Positions 18,770 through 29,184 of a DNA stretch of 64,000 nt are shown here, piece by piece. Under the pieces are notes generated by a model, which saw nothing but the letters and a program-made list of their open reading frames with translations, ran no database searches and was not told the origin of the DNA. Where the stretch lies: positions 287,511 through 351,510 of the forward strand of contig CANJLW010000003.1 in assembly GCA_947475245.1 (NCBI GenBank), written 5' to 3'. The stretch comes from Acetobacteraceae bacterium (GTDB taxonomy: Bacteria; Pseudomonadota; Alphaproteobacteria; Acetobacterales; Acetobacteraceae). The translations under genes and the position numbers were made by a program. Every line of letters begins with the position of its first letter. Position 1 is the stretch's first letter.

Positions 18770-20314
18770 ATGAGCGCAACACTTCGCGCCGAACGTCCAC
18801 TGTTTGAAAAAGCCGACTGGCAATTTTCGACGATTCAGCGCTGCCACGACGAAATCGAAAAAATCGCCGTGGAGGAAATGGGGCTTTCCGTCTATCCGAA
18901 CCAGATCGAGGTGATCGGCACGGAACAGATGCTGGATGCCTATTCGTCCATCGGCATGCCGCTGTTCTACAAGCACTGGTCGTTCGGCAAGCAATTCGCG
19001 CGCAACGAAGCCCTGTACCGCGCCGGGATGCAGGGGCTGGCGTACGAAATCGTTATCAACTCCAACCCCTGCATCAGCTATATCATGGAGGAAAACACCG
19101 CGACGATGCAGGCGCTGGTGATCGCGCACGCGGCTTTCGGCCACAACCATTTTTTCAAGAACAACTACCTGTTCAAGCAATGGACGGACGCCGACGGCAT
19201 CCTTGACTACCTGGAATTCGCCCGCGACTACATCATCTCGTGCGAAGAGCGCTACGGCGAAGCCGCGGTCGAACAATTGCTGGACTCCGCGCACGCCCTG
19301 ATGAACCAAGGCGTGCATAAATATCCCCGCGCGCGCGCCACCGATCTGCGGACGGAAGAAAAGCGGGAACGCGGGCGTCGGGAACACGACGAACGCGTCT
19401 TTAACGACCTCTGGCGCACCGTGCCCGGCAAGGACCCTGCTCGGCATGACCCAACGGCGGAGGAACGTCGGCGGGCATTGTTGCAGTTACCGCAGGAAAA
19501 CATCCTGTATTTCCTAGAGAAAACCGCCCCCAGGCTGCAACCCTGGCAGCGCGAAATCCTGCGCATCGTTCGGATTATCGCGCAGTATTTCTATCCTCAA
19601 TCACAGACCAAGGTGATGAACGAGGGTTGCGCGACCTTTGTGCACTACAAGATCATGCACCGCCTGCACGAAAAAGGGCTGCTGACCGACGGGGCGATGG
19701 TCGAATTCCTGCACTCCCACACCAACGTCGTCTTTCAGCCCGATTTCGACGATCGTCGCTATTCCGGCCTGAACCCGTACGCCCTGGGCTTCGCCATGAT
19801 GCAGGATATCGAACGGATCTGCGAGAACCCGACCGACGAAGACCGGACCTGGTTTCCCGATATCGCCGGTCACGGCGATCCGATGGCCGTGCTGCGCGAT
19901 GTCTGGGCGAATTATCGCGACGAGAGCTTCATCCTTCAGTTTCTCAGCCCGCGCCTGATCCGACAGTTCGCCTTGTTTCACGTCGTCGACGATGCCGCCG
20001 ACCCGACGATGCGGGTCAATTCCATCCATGACGAGCGCGGGTATCGCAAAATCAGACAGGCCTTGGCTCGTCATTACGATATCAGCTGGACCTCGCCGGA
20101 TATTCAGGTCGTCGATGTCGATCTGGCGGGCGACCGCCGTCTGATCGTGCATCACCGCGCCTTGAACCAGGTTCTGTTGGAAGAAAAGGGTGCCAGGATG
20201 GTCCTGCAACACTTGGCCGATCTGTGGGGCTATGACGTGCAGATGAAGGAAATCGATCCGACATCGGATGCCGTGCTGAAAGAGTACAACGCCAAACCTC
20301 GTTCGACGCCGTAA
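18770..20314 (+). CDS. spoVR: SpoVR family protein (YcgB)
   Basis: A 514-aa SpoVR-family protein of typical size. Landmarks include YPNQIEVIGTEQMLDAY near the N-terminus, YKHWSFGKQF, MEENTATMQ and NEGCATFVHYKIMHRL. In Bacillus SpoVR is needed for normal spore cortex; in Gram-negative bacteria the homologue is a stationary-phase protein of unknown chemistry. The ATG at 18770 lies 36 bp after yeaH. No sporulation genes are nearby, and an alphaproteobacterium would not sporulate, so this is the stress-operon form. Confidence 0.94.
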   Translation: MSATLRAERPLFEKADWQFSTIQRCHDEIEKIAVEEMGLSVYPNQIEVIGTEQMLDAYSSIGMPLFYKHWSFGKQFARNEALYRAGMQGLAYEIVINSNPCISYIMEENTATMQALVIAHAAFGHNHFFKNNYLFKQWTDADGILDYLEFARDYIISCEERYGEAAVEQLLDSAHALMNQGVHKYPRARATDLRTEEKRERGRREHDERVFNDLWRTVPGKDPARHDPTAEERRRALLQLPQENILYFLEKTAPRLQPWQREILRIVRIIAQYFYPQSQTKVMNEGCATFVHYKIMHRLHEKGLLTDGAMVEFLHSHTNVVFQPDFDDRRYSGLNPYALGFAMMQDIERICENPTDEDRTWFPDIAGHGDPMAVLRDVWANYRDESFILQFLSPRLIRQFALFHVVDDAADPTMRVNSIHDERGYRKIRQALARHYDISWTSPDIQVVDVDLAGDRRLIVHHRALNQVLLEEKGARMVLQHLADLWGYDVQMKEIDPTSDAVLKEYNAKPRSTP

Positions 20315-20321
20315 GAAAAAT

Positions 20322-20345
20322 CCTCTCCCGCGGAAGCGGGAGAGG
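20322..20345 (-). terminator. Perfect 10-bp hairpin between convergent spoVR and flavin reductase genes
   Basis: CCTCTCCCGC (20322-20331) and GCGGGAGAGG (20336-20345) pair around a GGAA loop. On the minus strand the stem is followed by ATTTTTC, making it a good intrinsic terminator for the flavin reductase gene. The + strand side lacks a T-tract but the hairpin may still work for spoVR. A near copy occurs at 62163-62188. Confidence 0.75.
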
Positions 20346-20353
20346 ACATCCGA

Positions 20354-21001
20354 TTACTTCTTCATGTTGGCCTTGTGCGCGGGCCAATCTTCCAGCGCGA
20401 TGCGCGGCAGTTCGAAGCGGTCGGTCACGCGAGAATACCAGCCACCGCCATGCATGCGTCCGATCAGGTCGAGCTTCGGCGTGTCGATGTAGCAGCGCTC
20501 CTGATCCAGCACGCAGTCGTCGCGCACATAGACCGACAGAACCTTGCCCAGCACGACCGCGCGGTCGATGCCGACATCGACAATGACCAGACGCTCACAC
20601 TCGAACGCGACCGGAGCCTCGGCGATACGCGGCACCTTGACCTTGACCGAAGGCGCGGTCGTCAGCCCGGCTTCCTTCAGTTCGTCGACTCCCTTGGGGA
20701 AATCGATGGCGGTGACGTTCATCGGTTCGGCCAGGTCGTAGCTGACCAGATTGATCACGAATTCCCCGGTGCGACGAATATTGCCGCCGGTGTCCTTGAC
20801 GTCGCCCGGGCCGCGCCCGCCGATGCCGAAGGCCAGAATGGGCGGATTGCCCGACATCGCATTGAAGAATGAATACGGTGCCGCATTCACGGTGCCGTCC
20901 AGATCCTGTGTCGTTACCCAGGCAACGGGGCGCGGACCAATCGTCGCGACCAGCAGCTTGTAGATATTCTGGTTGGAGGTATCGGCGAAATCGAACAGCA
21001 T
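20354..21001 (-). CDS. Flavin reductase-like FMN-binding protein
   Basis: A 215-aa split-barrel flavoprotein of the DIM6/NTAB flavin reductase-like family. The N-terminal FMN-binding part reads IGPRPVAWVTTQD, followed by AAPYSFFNAMSGNPP, where phosphate and isoalloxazine contacts occur in family members. Such proteins reduce FMN with NAD(P)H for a monooxygenase or act as stand-alone flavoproteins. No flavin-dependent monooxygenase is adjacent, so the partner is unknown. It is divergent from the membrane protein gene with only 23 bp between starts. Confidence 0.88.
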   Translation of the reverse strand: MLFDFADTSNQNIYKLLVATIGPRPVAWVTTQDLDGTVNAAPYSFFNAMSGNPPILAFGIGGRGPGDVKDTGGNIRRTGEFVINLVSYDLAEPMNVTAIDFPKGVDELKEAGLTTAPSVKVKVPRIAEAPVAFECERLVIVDVGIDRAVVLGKVLSVYVRDDCVLDQERCYIDTPKLDLIGRMHGGGWYSRVTDRFELPRIALEDWPAHKANMKK

Positions 21002-21024
21002 GTCGGTCCCCTGAGGAAGTTGTC

Positions 21025-22434
21025 GTGAGCGTTACCCGTCGCACCGAACCCTGTCCAGACGCCGTTTCCGTCTGGTTGTACGGCTTTGTCTGGTTCGCCA
21101 CCCTGGCGGACCAATGTTTGACCTGGCCGCCGTTGGGACACGCGGCGGGCATTGCGATCCTGGGGTTCCTGTTGCTCCAGTTCCCGCGCCAGCGATCCTA
21201 CGTCCGAGCCTTGTTCGTCGGCCTGTCCGGCATCGGTCTGGCGGGCGTCGTCTTCTCCGCCGATCCGCTCGGCTTGTTTCTGGAAGGCTGGCGGCGAGGC
21301 GCGGTCTATGCCGCTTTTTTCCTCGCTTTATCGTCGTTGCGCGACGCGGCGGAGACCAGCCGTCTGGTGCGGCGCTGCGGGCAGCACCTTGTGGCGCAAC
21401 CGCCGGGACGGCGCTATGCCGCGCTTACCGGCGGCGGACATCTGTTCGGTATCATATTGTCCTATGGCGCGATCGAACTGCTGGGCGCGATGGTCATGCG
21501 CGCCGGCGGGCGGAGCGCGACCGAGAATGGTCGGCGCATGATGATGGCGATCTATCGCGGCTTCTGCGTGATGAACTGCTGGAGTCCGCTGAATCTGATG
21601 ACGGCGGTGGTGACGACCGCGGTGCCCGCGGCACCCATGCAGCGCCTGTTGCCCATCGCGTTCGTCGTCTCGATCGTAATTGCGGCCATTGGTTGGTTGG
21701 AAGATAGGCTGGCGTGGCGGCAAACCGGCGTGACCACGCGCACGACGGAACGCTGGACCGTTCACCTCCGCATCGTCGCCCTGGTCGCGCTGGTCATGCT
21801 CGGCGCGGAGACGATCAGTTGGCTGTTCGGCGTCGGTTTGGTCGCCTCCGTGACACTGGCGGTGCCGTCGATTGCCCTGGCCTGGGCGGTGGCGCAGACC
21901 GGACCGCGGACTCCGGGCTGGGCAATCGCGGTGATCCGTCGCCGTGTCGCCCGGTTCATGCGACGCGTGCCGAGTTTCCGGGGAGAGGCGACGGTGCTGT
22001 CCTGTTCCGGATTCATGGGGGTTGCGGCGGTCGGCGTGTTACCGGTCGACGGCATCGCGCCGTGGCTGACGCATATGCCGCCCGTGCTGGTCCCGCTGCT
22101 GGTTCCGGTGTTGCTGATCCTGACCGGCCAGATCGGTCTGAACCCGGTCGCGATCGTCGCCTTGCTGGGGGCCGCGATGCCCGATCCCGCGCGCCTCGGC
22201 GTCCCTCCCGCCGCCCTGGCGTTTGCCTGCATGGTCGGCTGGGGTCTTGGCGTAGGGATGACACCGATGTCCGCCTCCGCCATCACGACGGCGCGGTGGG
22301 CGGGCGCTTCGCCGTGGACGGTTGGATCGGCGTGGAACATCCGCTTTACCCTCGCGGCCCTGGTGTTTGCCTGGGCCGCGATCGGGGTGGTGTTTGTCTG
22401 CTTCGCCGGTGCTGCTCAAACAGCGGTGCCGTAG
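21025..22434 (+). CDS. Polytopic inner-membrane protein, transporter-like
   Basis: A 469-aa integral membrane protein with about ten to twelve hydrophobic segments, including [25 protein letters not shown] and [19 protein letters not shown]. Two conserved-looking loops, [18 protein letters not shown] and [17 protein letters not shown], resemble re-entrant, small-residue-rich loops of ion-transporter-superfamily carriers such as citrate, C4-dicarboxylate or gluconate permeases; no family is claimed. The start is GTG at 21025 behind TGAGGAAG. Its 3' end overlaps the convergent hyuAB gene by 19 bp. A carrier for the hydantoinase substrate would be a natural guess but convergent orientation gives no support. 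Confidence 0.75.
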   Translation: MSVTRRTEPCPDAVSVWLYGFVWFATLADQCLTWPPLGHAAGIAILGFLLLQFPRQRSYVRALFVGLSGIGLAGVVFSADPLGLFLEGWRRGAVYAAFFLALSSLRDAAETSRLVRRCGQHLVAQPPGRRYAALTGGGHLFGIILSYGAIELLGAMVMRAGGRSATENGRRMMMAIYRGFCVMNCWSPLNLMTAVVTTAVPAAPMQRLLPIAFVVSIVIAAIGWLEDRLAWRQTGVTTRTTERWTVHLRIVALVALVMLGAETISWLFGVGLVASVTLAVPSIALAWAVAQTGPRTPGWAIAVIRRRVARFMRRVPSFRGEATVLSCSGFMGVAAVGVLPVDGIAPWLTHMPPVLVPLLVPVLLILTGQIGLNPVAIVALLGAAMPDPARLGVPPAALAFACMVGWGLGVGMTPMSASAITTARWAGASPWTVGSAWNIRFTLAALVFAWAAIGVVFVCFAGAAQTAVP

Positions 22435-25400
22435 CCGCCGCCGCCGGGTGTTTCGATGGTGAACGCGTCCCCAGGCAGTAATTCGGCGCTGTCCGCCCCG
22501 GTCAGAATGTCTCGCGTACCGTCGGCGCGATCCACCCATTGCAGGCCCGGGGCGCCATCCTGCCCGCCGTCCAGGCCAAACGGCGCGACGGTGCGGCGCG
22601 ACGACACGATCACGGCGGTCATTGGTTCCAGGAAGCGAATACGCCGTATTGCGCCGTCGCCGCCGTGGAACCGGCCGGCACCGCCCGACCCGCGACGGAT
22701 CGCGAAGGTTTCCAGCCGCACGGGATAACGCAACTCCAGCACTTCGGGGTCCGTCATGCGCGTGTTGGTCATGTGGGTCTGCACCGCCGAGGTACCGTTG
22801 AAAGTCGGCCCGGCACCGGTGCCGCCGCAGATGGTCTCGTAGTATTGGCGGGTCGCGTCGCCGAACAGGAAGTTGTTCATGGTCGCCTGCGAACAGGCGA
22901 TCGATCCCAGCGCGCCGAACAAGGCGTTGCAGGTGGCCTGAGACACCTCGGTGTTCCCCGCAACCACCGCCGCGCCACGGCGTGGCGACAGGAACGTGCC
23001 CTCCGGAATGATCAGGGTCAGCGGTTTCAGGCAACCGTCGTTCAGCGGGATGTCGTCGCCTACCAGGCAGCGGAAGACATACAGCACCGCCGCGCGCGTG
23101 ACCGCCGGCGGAGAGTTGAAATTGCCGTCGTTCTGCGAACCGGTGCCGGTGAAATCGACGACCGCGCTGCGGGTGGCGTGATCGACGGAAATGGCGACGC
23201 GGATCGGCTTGCCGTTGTCCATGATGTATTCGAACCGGCCGGAGCCAAGGCGATCGATCACGCGCCGCACCGATTCCTCGGCGTTATCCATGACATGGCG
23301 CATATAGGCACTGACGGTTTCCCAGCCGAACTGGCGCACGACCCGTTGCAGTTCCTGAACGCCCTTCTCGTTCGCCGCGACCTGCGCCTTGATGTCGGCG
23401 ACGTTCACGTCTGGGCTGCGCGCCGGATATCGCGCGGCCGCGAGCAACGCGCGGAACGGTCGTTCGCGGAATTCGCCGCCGTCGACCAGCAGGAAATCGT
23501 CGATGACGACACCCTCTTCTTCCAACGTACGTGACAACGGCGGCGTCGAACCCGGGGTGATCCCGCCGATGTCGGCGTGGTGCCCGCGCGACCCGACGAA
23601 AAACAGAATCCGCGTTCCCGTCGCGTCGAACACCGGGGTGATAACGGTCACGTCCGGCAAATGCGTGCCCCCATTGAACGGATTGTTCAACGCAACGACA
23701 TCGCCGGGCTTCAGCGTCGGACCGCGCTGCTCCAACACCGTCCGCACGCTTTCGCCCATCGCGCCCAGATGCACCGGCACATGCGGCGCGTTGGCGACCA
23801 AGGCGCCGGTCGCGTCGAATATGGCGCAGGAGAAGTCGAGCCGCTCCTTGATATTCACACTCATGGATGTGTTTTGCAGCACGGCGCCGGTCTGTTCCGC
23901 GACGTTCATGAACAGGTTGTTGAACAGTTCAAGCAGCACCGGATCGGGGCGCGTGGGATCGGCCAGCACGCGCGACGCCAAAACCTCGGTGCGACGCAGG
24001 ATCATGTGATCCAGCGCGGTCACCTCCGCCGTCCATCCCGGCTCCACCACCGTCGTGGCATTGGCCTCGCGGATCAACGCTGGGCCGGCGATACGGTCGC
24101 CGGCGAGCAGTGCGGTGCGTTCGTAAACCGGGGTATCACGCACCCGACCGTCGGTGAACATCGCAACACGATCAACTTCGGTCGGGCTACCCTGCGTGCG
24201 CGTGGGCAAGGTCGCTTCGAGCACGGCCTCTCCGGCGGCCAATGCCTCGACCGAGACGGCCTCCACGATCAGGGCACGGTTCGGCGTGACGAAGCCGAAG
24301 CGGGCGCGATGCGCTTCGGTAAAGTCCGCGACGATGCTGTCGCTGTCGCGCAGGGCCACGATCAGCGCGGCTTCGGTGCCGAGATAGCGCAGATGCAGAT
24401 GCCGCGTGCAGGCGATCCCGCCGGGATCGGCCCCCTGGCGTAACAGCGCATCGGTTGCCTCGCGCGCCAGACGGTCGGCCAGGGCTTCGAGCGCGGGCAT
24501 CAGGTCCGGCTGGAGCGGCTGTTCGACGGCCTGTTCCCGCATGGCGCTCTGATCGGCGAGGCCCATCCCGTAGGCCGACAGCACCCCCGCGAAGGGGTGG
24601 ATGAACACGGTTTCCATGCCCAGCGCATCCGCCACCAGGCAGGCGTGTTGCCCGCCGGCGCCGCCGAAGCATTGCAGCGCGAATTGCGTCGCGTCATGCC
24701 CCTTCTGCACCGACACCTGCTTGATGGCATTGGCCATATTCGCAACGGCGATGCGCAAAAACCCCTCCGCCACGTCATGCGCGGAGCGTTGTTCTCCGGT
24801 CTCCGCGCTGATGCGCGCCGCCAGTTCGGCGAACTGGGCTTCGACCACGGCGGCGTCCAGCGGCTGGTTCGCCTCGGGGCCGAAGATCGCCGGGAAATGC
24901 GCCGGTTGGATCTTGCCGACGCACACATTGGCATCGGTCACGGTCAACGGGCCGCCGCGTCGATAGCAGGCCGGTCCCGGTGCCGCACCGGCGGAATCCG
25001 GACCGACGCGCATCCGCGCGCCGTCGAAATGCAGGATCGATCCGCCGCCGGCGGCGACGGTGTTGATCGCCATCATGGGCGCGCGCATGCGAACGCCGGC
25101 GATCGCGGTTTCGAACGCCCGCTCGAACCCGCCCGCGTAAAGCGCGACATCGGTAGATGTCCCGCCCATGTCGAACCCGATGATCCTGTGCAATCCCGCC
25201 ATTTCGGCGGTCCTCGCCGCGCCGACAATGCCGCCGGCGGGGCCGGACAGGATGGCGTCCTTGCCCTGGAACCCGCCCGCTTCGGCGAGGCCGCCGCTCG
25301 ATTGCATGAAATACAGCCGCGTGCTCCCCAGTTCGGAGGCGACCTGTTCGACGTAGCGGCGCAGGATCGGCGACAAATAGGCGTCGACGACCGTGGTATC

Positions 25401-26021
25401 GCCGCGCGGAATAAGGCGCAGCAGCGGAGAGACGGCATGGCTGGCGGACACCTGCCGCAACCCGCAGGCACGGGCAATGTCAGCGAGGCGTTGTTCGTGT
25501 TCGGGGTATTTCCAGGCGTGCATCAACACGATGGCGCAGGCGTCGATGCCGTCCGCCTTGGCCGCGACGAAGGCAGCGCGGGCGGCGGTCTCGTCCAGCG
25601 GTTCGATCTCCCCGCCGTCCACACCGACGCGACCGCCGACTTCGACCACTCGCTCGTACAACATTGTCGGCAGGGTCAGAGCCAGGTCGAACAGTCGCGG
25701 GCGAGCCTGGTTGCCGATGCGCAGCGCGTCGGCGAAACCGCGATTGACGATCAGCAAGGTACGCTCCCCCTTGCGTTCCAGCAGCGCGTTCGTCGCCACG
25801 GTCGTGCCCATCTTGACGGCATCGATCAGCCCGGACGGGATCGGTTCCGATGGCTGAACGCCGAGGATGGCGCGAATGCCGGCGACCGCCGCGTCGCGAT
25901 AGCGGCCCGGATTTTCGCTCAACAGCTTATGGGTGGTCAGACGGCCATTGGGATCGCGCGCCACGATGTCCGTGAACGTGCCGCCACGATCGATCCAGAA
26001 CTGCCACTTGTTCGGCTGCAT
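22416..26021 (-). CDS. Fused hydantoinase/5-oxoprolinase (HyuA-HyuB)
   Basis: A 1201-aa ATP-dependent cyclic-amide hydrolase with both subunits in one chain. The HyuA half (about residues 1-688) has the actin-like phosphate loop [14 protein letters not shown] and the second phosphate segment [14 protein letters not shown]. The HyuB half (about 690-1201) begins near [19 protein letters not shown] and includes [12 protein letters not shown] and the glycine-rich C-terminus [11 protein letters not shown]. This arrangement is that of 5-oxoprolinase; microbial hydantoinases and acetone carboxylases are related. The substrate could be 5-oxoproline or N-methylhydantoin-like compounds. No separate regulator is adjacent. 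Confidence 0.92.
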   Translation of the reverse strand: MQPNKWQFWIDRGGTFTDIVARDPNGRLTTHKLLSENPGRYRDAAVAGIRAILGVQPSEPIPSGLIDAVKMGTTVATNALLERKGERTLLIVNRGFADALRIGNQARPRLFDLALTLPTMLYERVVEVGGRVGVDGGEIEPLDETAARAAFVAAKADGIDACAIVLMHAWKYPEHEQRLADIARACGLRQVSASHAVSPLLRLIPRGDTTVVDAYLSPILRRYVEQVASELGSTRLYFMQSSGGLAEAGGFQGKDAILSGPAGGIVGAARTAEMAGLHRIIGFDMGGTSTDVALYAGGFERAFETAIAGVRMRAPMMAINTVAAGGGSILHFDGARMRVGPDSAGAAPGPACYRRGGPLTVTDANVCVGKIQPAHFPAIFGPEANQPLDAAVVEAQFAELAARISAETGEQRSAHDVAEGFLRIAVANMANAIKQVSVQKGHDATQFALQCFGGAGGQHACLVADALGMETVFIHPFAGVLSAYGMGLADQSAMREQAVEQPLQPDLMPALEALADRLAREATDALLRQGADPGGIACTRHLHLRYLGTEAALIVALRDSDSIVADFTEAHRARFGFVTPNRALIVEAVSVEALAAGEAVLEATLPTRTQGSPTEVDRVAMFTDGRVRDTPVYERTALLAGDRIAGPALIREANATTVVEPGWTAEVTALDHMILRRTEVLASRVLADPTRPDPVLLELFNNLFMNVAEQTGAVLQNTSMSVNIKERLDFSCAIFDATGALVANAPHVPVHLGAMGESVRTVLEQRGPTLKPGDVVALNNPFNGGTHLPDVTVITPVFDATGTRILFFVGSRGHHADIGGITPGSTPPLSRTLEEEGVVIDDFLLVDGGEFRERPFRALLAAARYPARSPDVNVADIKAQVAANEKGVQELQRVVRQFGWETVSAYMRHVMDNAEESVRRVIDRLGSGRFEYIMDNGKPIRVAISVDHATRSAVVDFTGTGSQNDGNFNSPPAVTRAAVLYVFRCLVGDDIPLNDGCLKPLTLIIPEGTFLSPRRGAAVVAGNTEVSQATCNALFGALGSIACSQATMNNFLFGDATRQYYETICGGTGAGPTFNGTSAVQTHMTNTRMTDPEVLELRYPVRLETFAIRRGSGGAGRFHGGDGAIRRIRFLEPMTAVIVSSRRTVAPFGLDGGQDGAPGLQWVDRADGTRDILTGADSAELLPGDAFTIETPGGGGYGTAV

Positions 26022-26172
26022 GCGTATCTCCTTATCGCCGGCGCATCAGGCCAGCCCGGACGCCTCGGGTGCAAGAGGGTAATGCCACGACGATTGCTGT
26101 CTGGCGCGTCGCCTGGGGCGTTGACGTGACGAAAGCCCGACGGCACGACTCGACTCGGACAAGGAGACCACG

Positions 26173-26514
26173 ATGGCCGAGACGGTGACCTATGGCGATT
26201 TCGAACGCGTCGACATCCGGGTTGGGACAGTCGTTGACGCCCAGCCGTTTCCGCAGGCGCGCAAACCGGCCATCAAACTGACGATCGATTTCGGGGCGGA
26301 GATCGGAATCAAGAAATCCTCGGCCCAACTGACCGTGCATTATCGACCGGAAGACCTGATCGGCCGTCAGGTCTGCGCCGTGGTGAATTTCCCACCGCGC
26401 CAGATCGGCCCGTTCATGAGCGAGGTGCTGACGCTGGGCATGCCCGATGCCGACGGCGCCGTTGTCCTGGTCAAGCCCGACCTGGCGGTTCCGAACGGCG
26501 GGAAGCTGTTCTGA
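26173..26514 (+). CDS. csaA: CsaA-like tRNA-binding OB-fold protein
   Basis: A 113-aa single-domain EMAP/Trbp111-type OB-fold protein. The signature DFERVDIRVGTVVDAQPFPQARKP and the C-terminal VVNFPPRQIGPFMSEVLTLG match CsaA, which dimerises, binds tRNA-like structures and has chaperone activity linked to protein export in Bacillus. AAGGAG lies seven bases before the ATG. It overlaps the next gene by one base (TGATG), so the two are translated together. Confidence 0.92.
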   Translation: MAETVTYGDFERVDIRVGTVVDAQPFPQARKPAIKLTIDFGAEIGIKKSSAQLTVHYRPEDLIGRQVCAVVNFPPRQIGPFMSEVLTLGMPDADGAVVLVKPDLAVPNGGKLF

Positions 26515-27005
26515 TGGCCGAACGCTATTGGACGGTCACCTGGGACACGCTACACCGCGACACGCGGACATTGGCGGAACGGCTGGTCAATATCGGCCCG
26601 TTCAAGGGCATCGTCGCGGTCACGCGCGGCGGGCTGATCCCGGCGGCGATCGTGGCGCGGGAACTGGGCGTGCGCCTGATCGAAACCGTCTCCGTCGTCA
26701 CCTACAACGAAGAGCAGCTTGGCGCGCCGGTCGTGGTCAAGGCCCCGGCTGCCGCCGGCACGGGCGCCGGGTTTCTGGTCGTGGACGATCTGGTGGATAC
26801 CGGAACGACCATGCGCGTGGTGCGCGACCTACTGCCCGACGCGCATTTCGCCTGCGTCTATGCGAAGCCGAAAGGCCGACCGCTGATCGACAGTTTTGTG
26901 ACAGACGTCTCACAGGACACCTGGATACTCTTTCCCTGGGACACCGCGCTCGGCTTTGTTCCCCCCTTGCTGCGGCGTTCGGAATCGCCGGACGGCGCGG
27001 GTTAA
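26514..27005 (+). CDS. gpt: Xanthine phosphoribosyltransferase
   Basis: A 163-aa type I phosphoribosyltransferase of Gpt size. The PRPP-binding loop is VVDDLVDTGTT, the N-terminal VAVTRGGLIPAAIVAREL binds pyrophosphate, and DTWILFPWDT near the C-terminus is the Gpt signature that contacts the purine. It salvages xanthine and guanine to nucleotides in the cytoplasm. Its ATG overlaps the stop of csaA. The convergent EamA gene overlaps its end by four bases. Confidence 0.93.
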   Translation: MAERYWTVTWDTLHRDTRTLAERLVNIGPFKGIVAVTRGGLIPAAIVARELGVRLIETVSVVTYNEEQLGAPVVVKAPAAAGTGAGFLVVDDLVDTGTTMRVVRDLLPDAHFACVYAKPKGRPLIDSFVTDVSQDTWILFPWDTALGFVPPLLRRSESPDGAG

Positions 27006-27883
27006 CGACGGCGCGCGAACTGGAACAGGCATAGCGCCGTCAGCATCACGGCCGCCCCCACGGCCTGCAGCGGCGTGAGCGTCTCTCCCAACAGAGCGAC
27101 GCTCAGCAGGACGGTCACCAAAGGCTCCAGATTCATCGCCAGGGCGGTGCGGAACGGGCCGACCCGATTGGTCGAAACATAGATCAACAGCGTCGATAAC
27201 GTGCTGCCGATACTGACCCCGGCAAACGCGAGCCATCCAATGGAGGTCTGCGGCGGGTGCCACGCCCCCGCGATCAATGCCATGCCGATGAACAGGATCG
27301 TCGACGGCACCATCGCATACCAGGTGGTGACCCGCGCATCGGTTCCCGACAGGTAGGCGCGAGTGGCAAGCAGCGAAACAACACGGGCCGCCGCCGCGGC
27401 AAAGGCACAGCCGATGCCCAGCCAGGAAAGCGCCTCCACATGCGTCCCGAGCATGAGCGAGAGCCCGGCGAACGCGACGGCGGCGGTCAGCAGCGCGCGC
27501 CAACCCAGGCGATCCACGCCGGTGATCGCGCCGCCGATACCCGTCAACAGCGGATAGATGAAATAGGCCAGGATCGCGATCGAGACGGGCAACAGCGACA
27601 CGGCCATCAGCAAGCCGAACATGGTGCCCGCGAACAGCAGCCCAAGACCCAGGGCGATCAGCCGCTCTCGCGGCGGCAGCCATGCCGTCGGCGGAGCAAT
27701 CCGCAGCCAGGACCAGAAGAAGGCGACGACCAACATGCCCCGTAAGGAGACCAGGGTCAGCACATCCATGCCGTCGGCGTAAACGACCTTGAGCAGGATA
27801 TCGGTGACGCTGAATGACAGGGCGGCCGTGATGCAGGGCAACATGTCGTGCAACCGGGTTGCCGGTTGGGTTGCTGCGCTCAT
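27002..27883 (-). CDS. EamA/DMT-superfamily transporter
   Basis: A 293-aa protein with about ten transmembrane helices arranged as two EamA repeats, each of about 130 residues (first half from AALSFSVTDILLKVVYADG, second from ALSWLGIGCAFAAAAARVV). These proteins usually export amino acids, amines or other metabolites. The end of helix 10 (GAAVMLTALCLFQFARRR) has the usual positively charged tail. Start ATG at 27883. It is 27 bp downstream of the esterase gene on the same strand, possibly co-transcribed; the substrate is not known. Confidence 0.87.
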   Translation of the reverse strand: MSAATQPATRLHDMLPCITAALSFSVTDILLKVVYADGMDVLTLVSLRGMLVVAFFWSWLRIAPPTAWLPPRERLIALGLGLLFAGTMFGLLMAVSLLPVSIAILAYFIYPLLTGIGGAITGVDRLGWRALLTAAVAFAGLSLMLGTHVEALSWLGIGCAFAAAAARVVSLLATRAYLSGTDARVTTWYAMVPSTILFIGMALIAGAWHPPQTSIGWLAFAGVSIGSTLSTLLIYVSTNRVGPFRTALAMNLEPLVTVLLSVALLGETLTPLQAVGAAVMLTALCLFQFARRR

Positions 27884-27910
27884 GCCGAGGGGACGCGAAT
27901 CGGTCGCGCG

Positions 27911-28726
27911 TCAGGGGTCGGATTCATGTGGGACGTTTTCCTGTGGTTGGGACCAATCATGCAGGAAAGCGTCGAGAACGGAAGCGAAGCCGGTCGGATT
28001 GTCCGCGTGAACCCAATGACCGGCATTCTTGATCGCCACGAAGCGGGCGCGGGGAAACAGCGCGCGAATGGCCGGCCGGTGTTCGGGCAGGACATAGTCG
28101 GAGTTCGCGCCGGTCACGAACAGAGTCGGGCCTAGATAGGTGCCGGACGGCGTTTCCCAGCCCTCCAAATCCGGAATCGCGGCGGCGATCTCCTCCAGAC
28201 CGATCCGCCAGGAAGGGTTCGGTCCAAAATTCAGGTTTTGCAAAAGAAACGCGCGCACATCGGCATCGGCGACCACCGGTGTCAGATACGCCGCCGCGGA
28301 TGCCCGCGTCAGCGCGGCGGTCAACGGAATGGCACGCATCGCCGTGGCGATCGACGTGTTGGCATGGTGATAGATCGTCGGCGCTATGTCGGAGATCAGC
28401 AATCGCCCGATGGCGTCCGGCTGCAATACGGCGGCCGTCATCGCGGCCTTGCCCCCCATCGAATGGCCGATCATCGCGGCGGGCAGTGCCTTCAGATGGT
28501 CGAGTGTTTCAAGCACGTCGCGGGCCTGCGTGGCATAGCGCATGTCCGGCGCGTGCGGGCTGCCGCCATGGTTACGCATGTCGAGCGCGATGACCCGGAA
28601 GCGCGCCGACAAGGCGCGTTGGAATACCCCGAAATTGCGTCCGGCCCCGAACAACCCGTGCAGGAAGACGACCACGGGGCGTCCCGTCGTGTCGTTGGGC
28701 GCTGAATCGATGGCGTTCAGGATCAT
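27911..28726 (-). CDS. Alpha/beta-hydrolase (YbfF-like esterase)
   Basis: A 271-aa alpha/beta-hydrolase. The oxyanion segment is FLHGLFGAGRNFG, the nucleophile elbow GHSMGGK has Ser at its centre, and the catalytic His is in NAGHWVHAD near the C-terminus. The pattern is close to the YbfF/ABHD11 esterase group acting on acyl-CoA or short acyl esters, though the physiological substrate is open. The sequence between elbow and His contains the usual cap helices. It is flanked by the EamA gene downstream and a zinc-ribbon gene 31 bp upstream on the same strand. Confidence 0.88.
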   Translation of the reverse strand: MILNAIDSAPNDTTGRPVVVFLHGLFGAGRNFGVFQRALSARFRVIALDMRNHGGSPHAPDMRYATQARDVLETLDHLKALPAAMIGHSMGGKAAMTAAVLQPDAIGRLLISDIAPTIYHHANTSIATAMRAIPLTAALTRASAAAYLTPVVADADVRAFLLQNLNFGPNPSWRIGLEEIAAAIPDLEGWETPSGTYLGPTLFVTGANSDYVLPEHRPAIRALFPRARFVAIKNAGHWVHADNPTGFASVLDAFLHDWSQPQENVPHESDP

Positions 28727-28757
28727 GCGATGTCCTTACGGCCCAGGGCCGGGGGAA

Positions 28758-29135
28758 TCAGGAGCGCGGGCCGAATGTTGCGTAAAGCCGAGCGCTGGGG
28801 GGCCATAGGCGGGTTATGTCGTCGCGCCAGGCGATGGCGGCATATCCGCTCGCCAGCAGGATCAGGATGCTTCCCGCCCATGCGACAAGCAGCAGACGGT
28901 CGCCGGTGGGCTTGGTCGGCGTCGTCCGAACCGCCATCGGAGTGACGGGTTCCGCCGCTTTTGGTTCCGGCTCCGCATTTGGGGCCGACACGTCTTCCAT
29001 CGCGGCGGGCGGCGGTGGTGCCTCGATCGGTGTCCAACGACCACCGCACCGCGCGCACTGCACCGCCCGCCCGGCGGACAGGCGATCCTCGGGAATATCG
29101 TATTCCGTAGCGCAGGACGGGCAGGCGACCAACAT
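28758..29135 (-). CDS. MJ0042-type zinc-ribbon membrane protein
   Basis: A 125-aa protein with an N-terminal zinc ribbon (CPSCATEY about residues 5-12 and CARCGGRW about 27-34), a proline- and alanine-rich linker, and one predicted transmembrane helix (LLLVAWAGSILILLASGYAAI, split over about residues 81-101). The cytoplasmic zinc ribbon followed by a single membrane anchor is typical of many alphaproteobacterial MJ0042-domain proteins of unknown role. It is followed 31 bp later by the hydrolase gene on the same strand. No catalytic domain is seen. Confidence 0.8.
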   Translation of the reverse strand: MLVACPSCATEYDIPEDRLSAGRAVQCARCGGRWTPIEAPPPPAAMEDVSAPNAEPEPKAAEPVTPMAVRTTPTKPTGDRLLLVAWAGSILILLASGYAAIAWRDDITRLWPPSARLYATFGPRS

Positions 29136-29184
29136 GGTCGACAGATACAGGGTGTCGGGCGCCGGTTTCCAGCGCCTTTTGTCG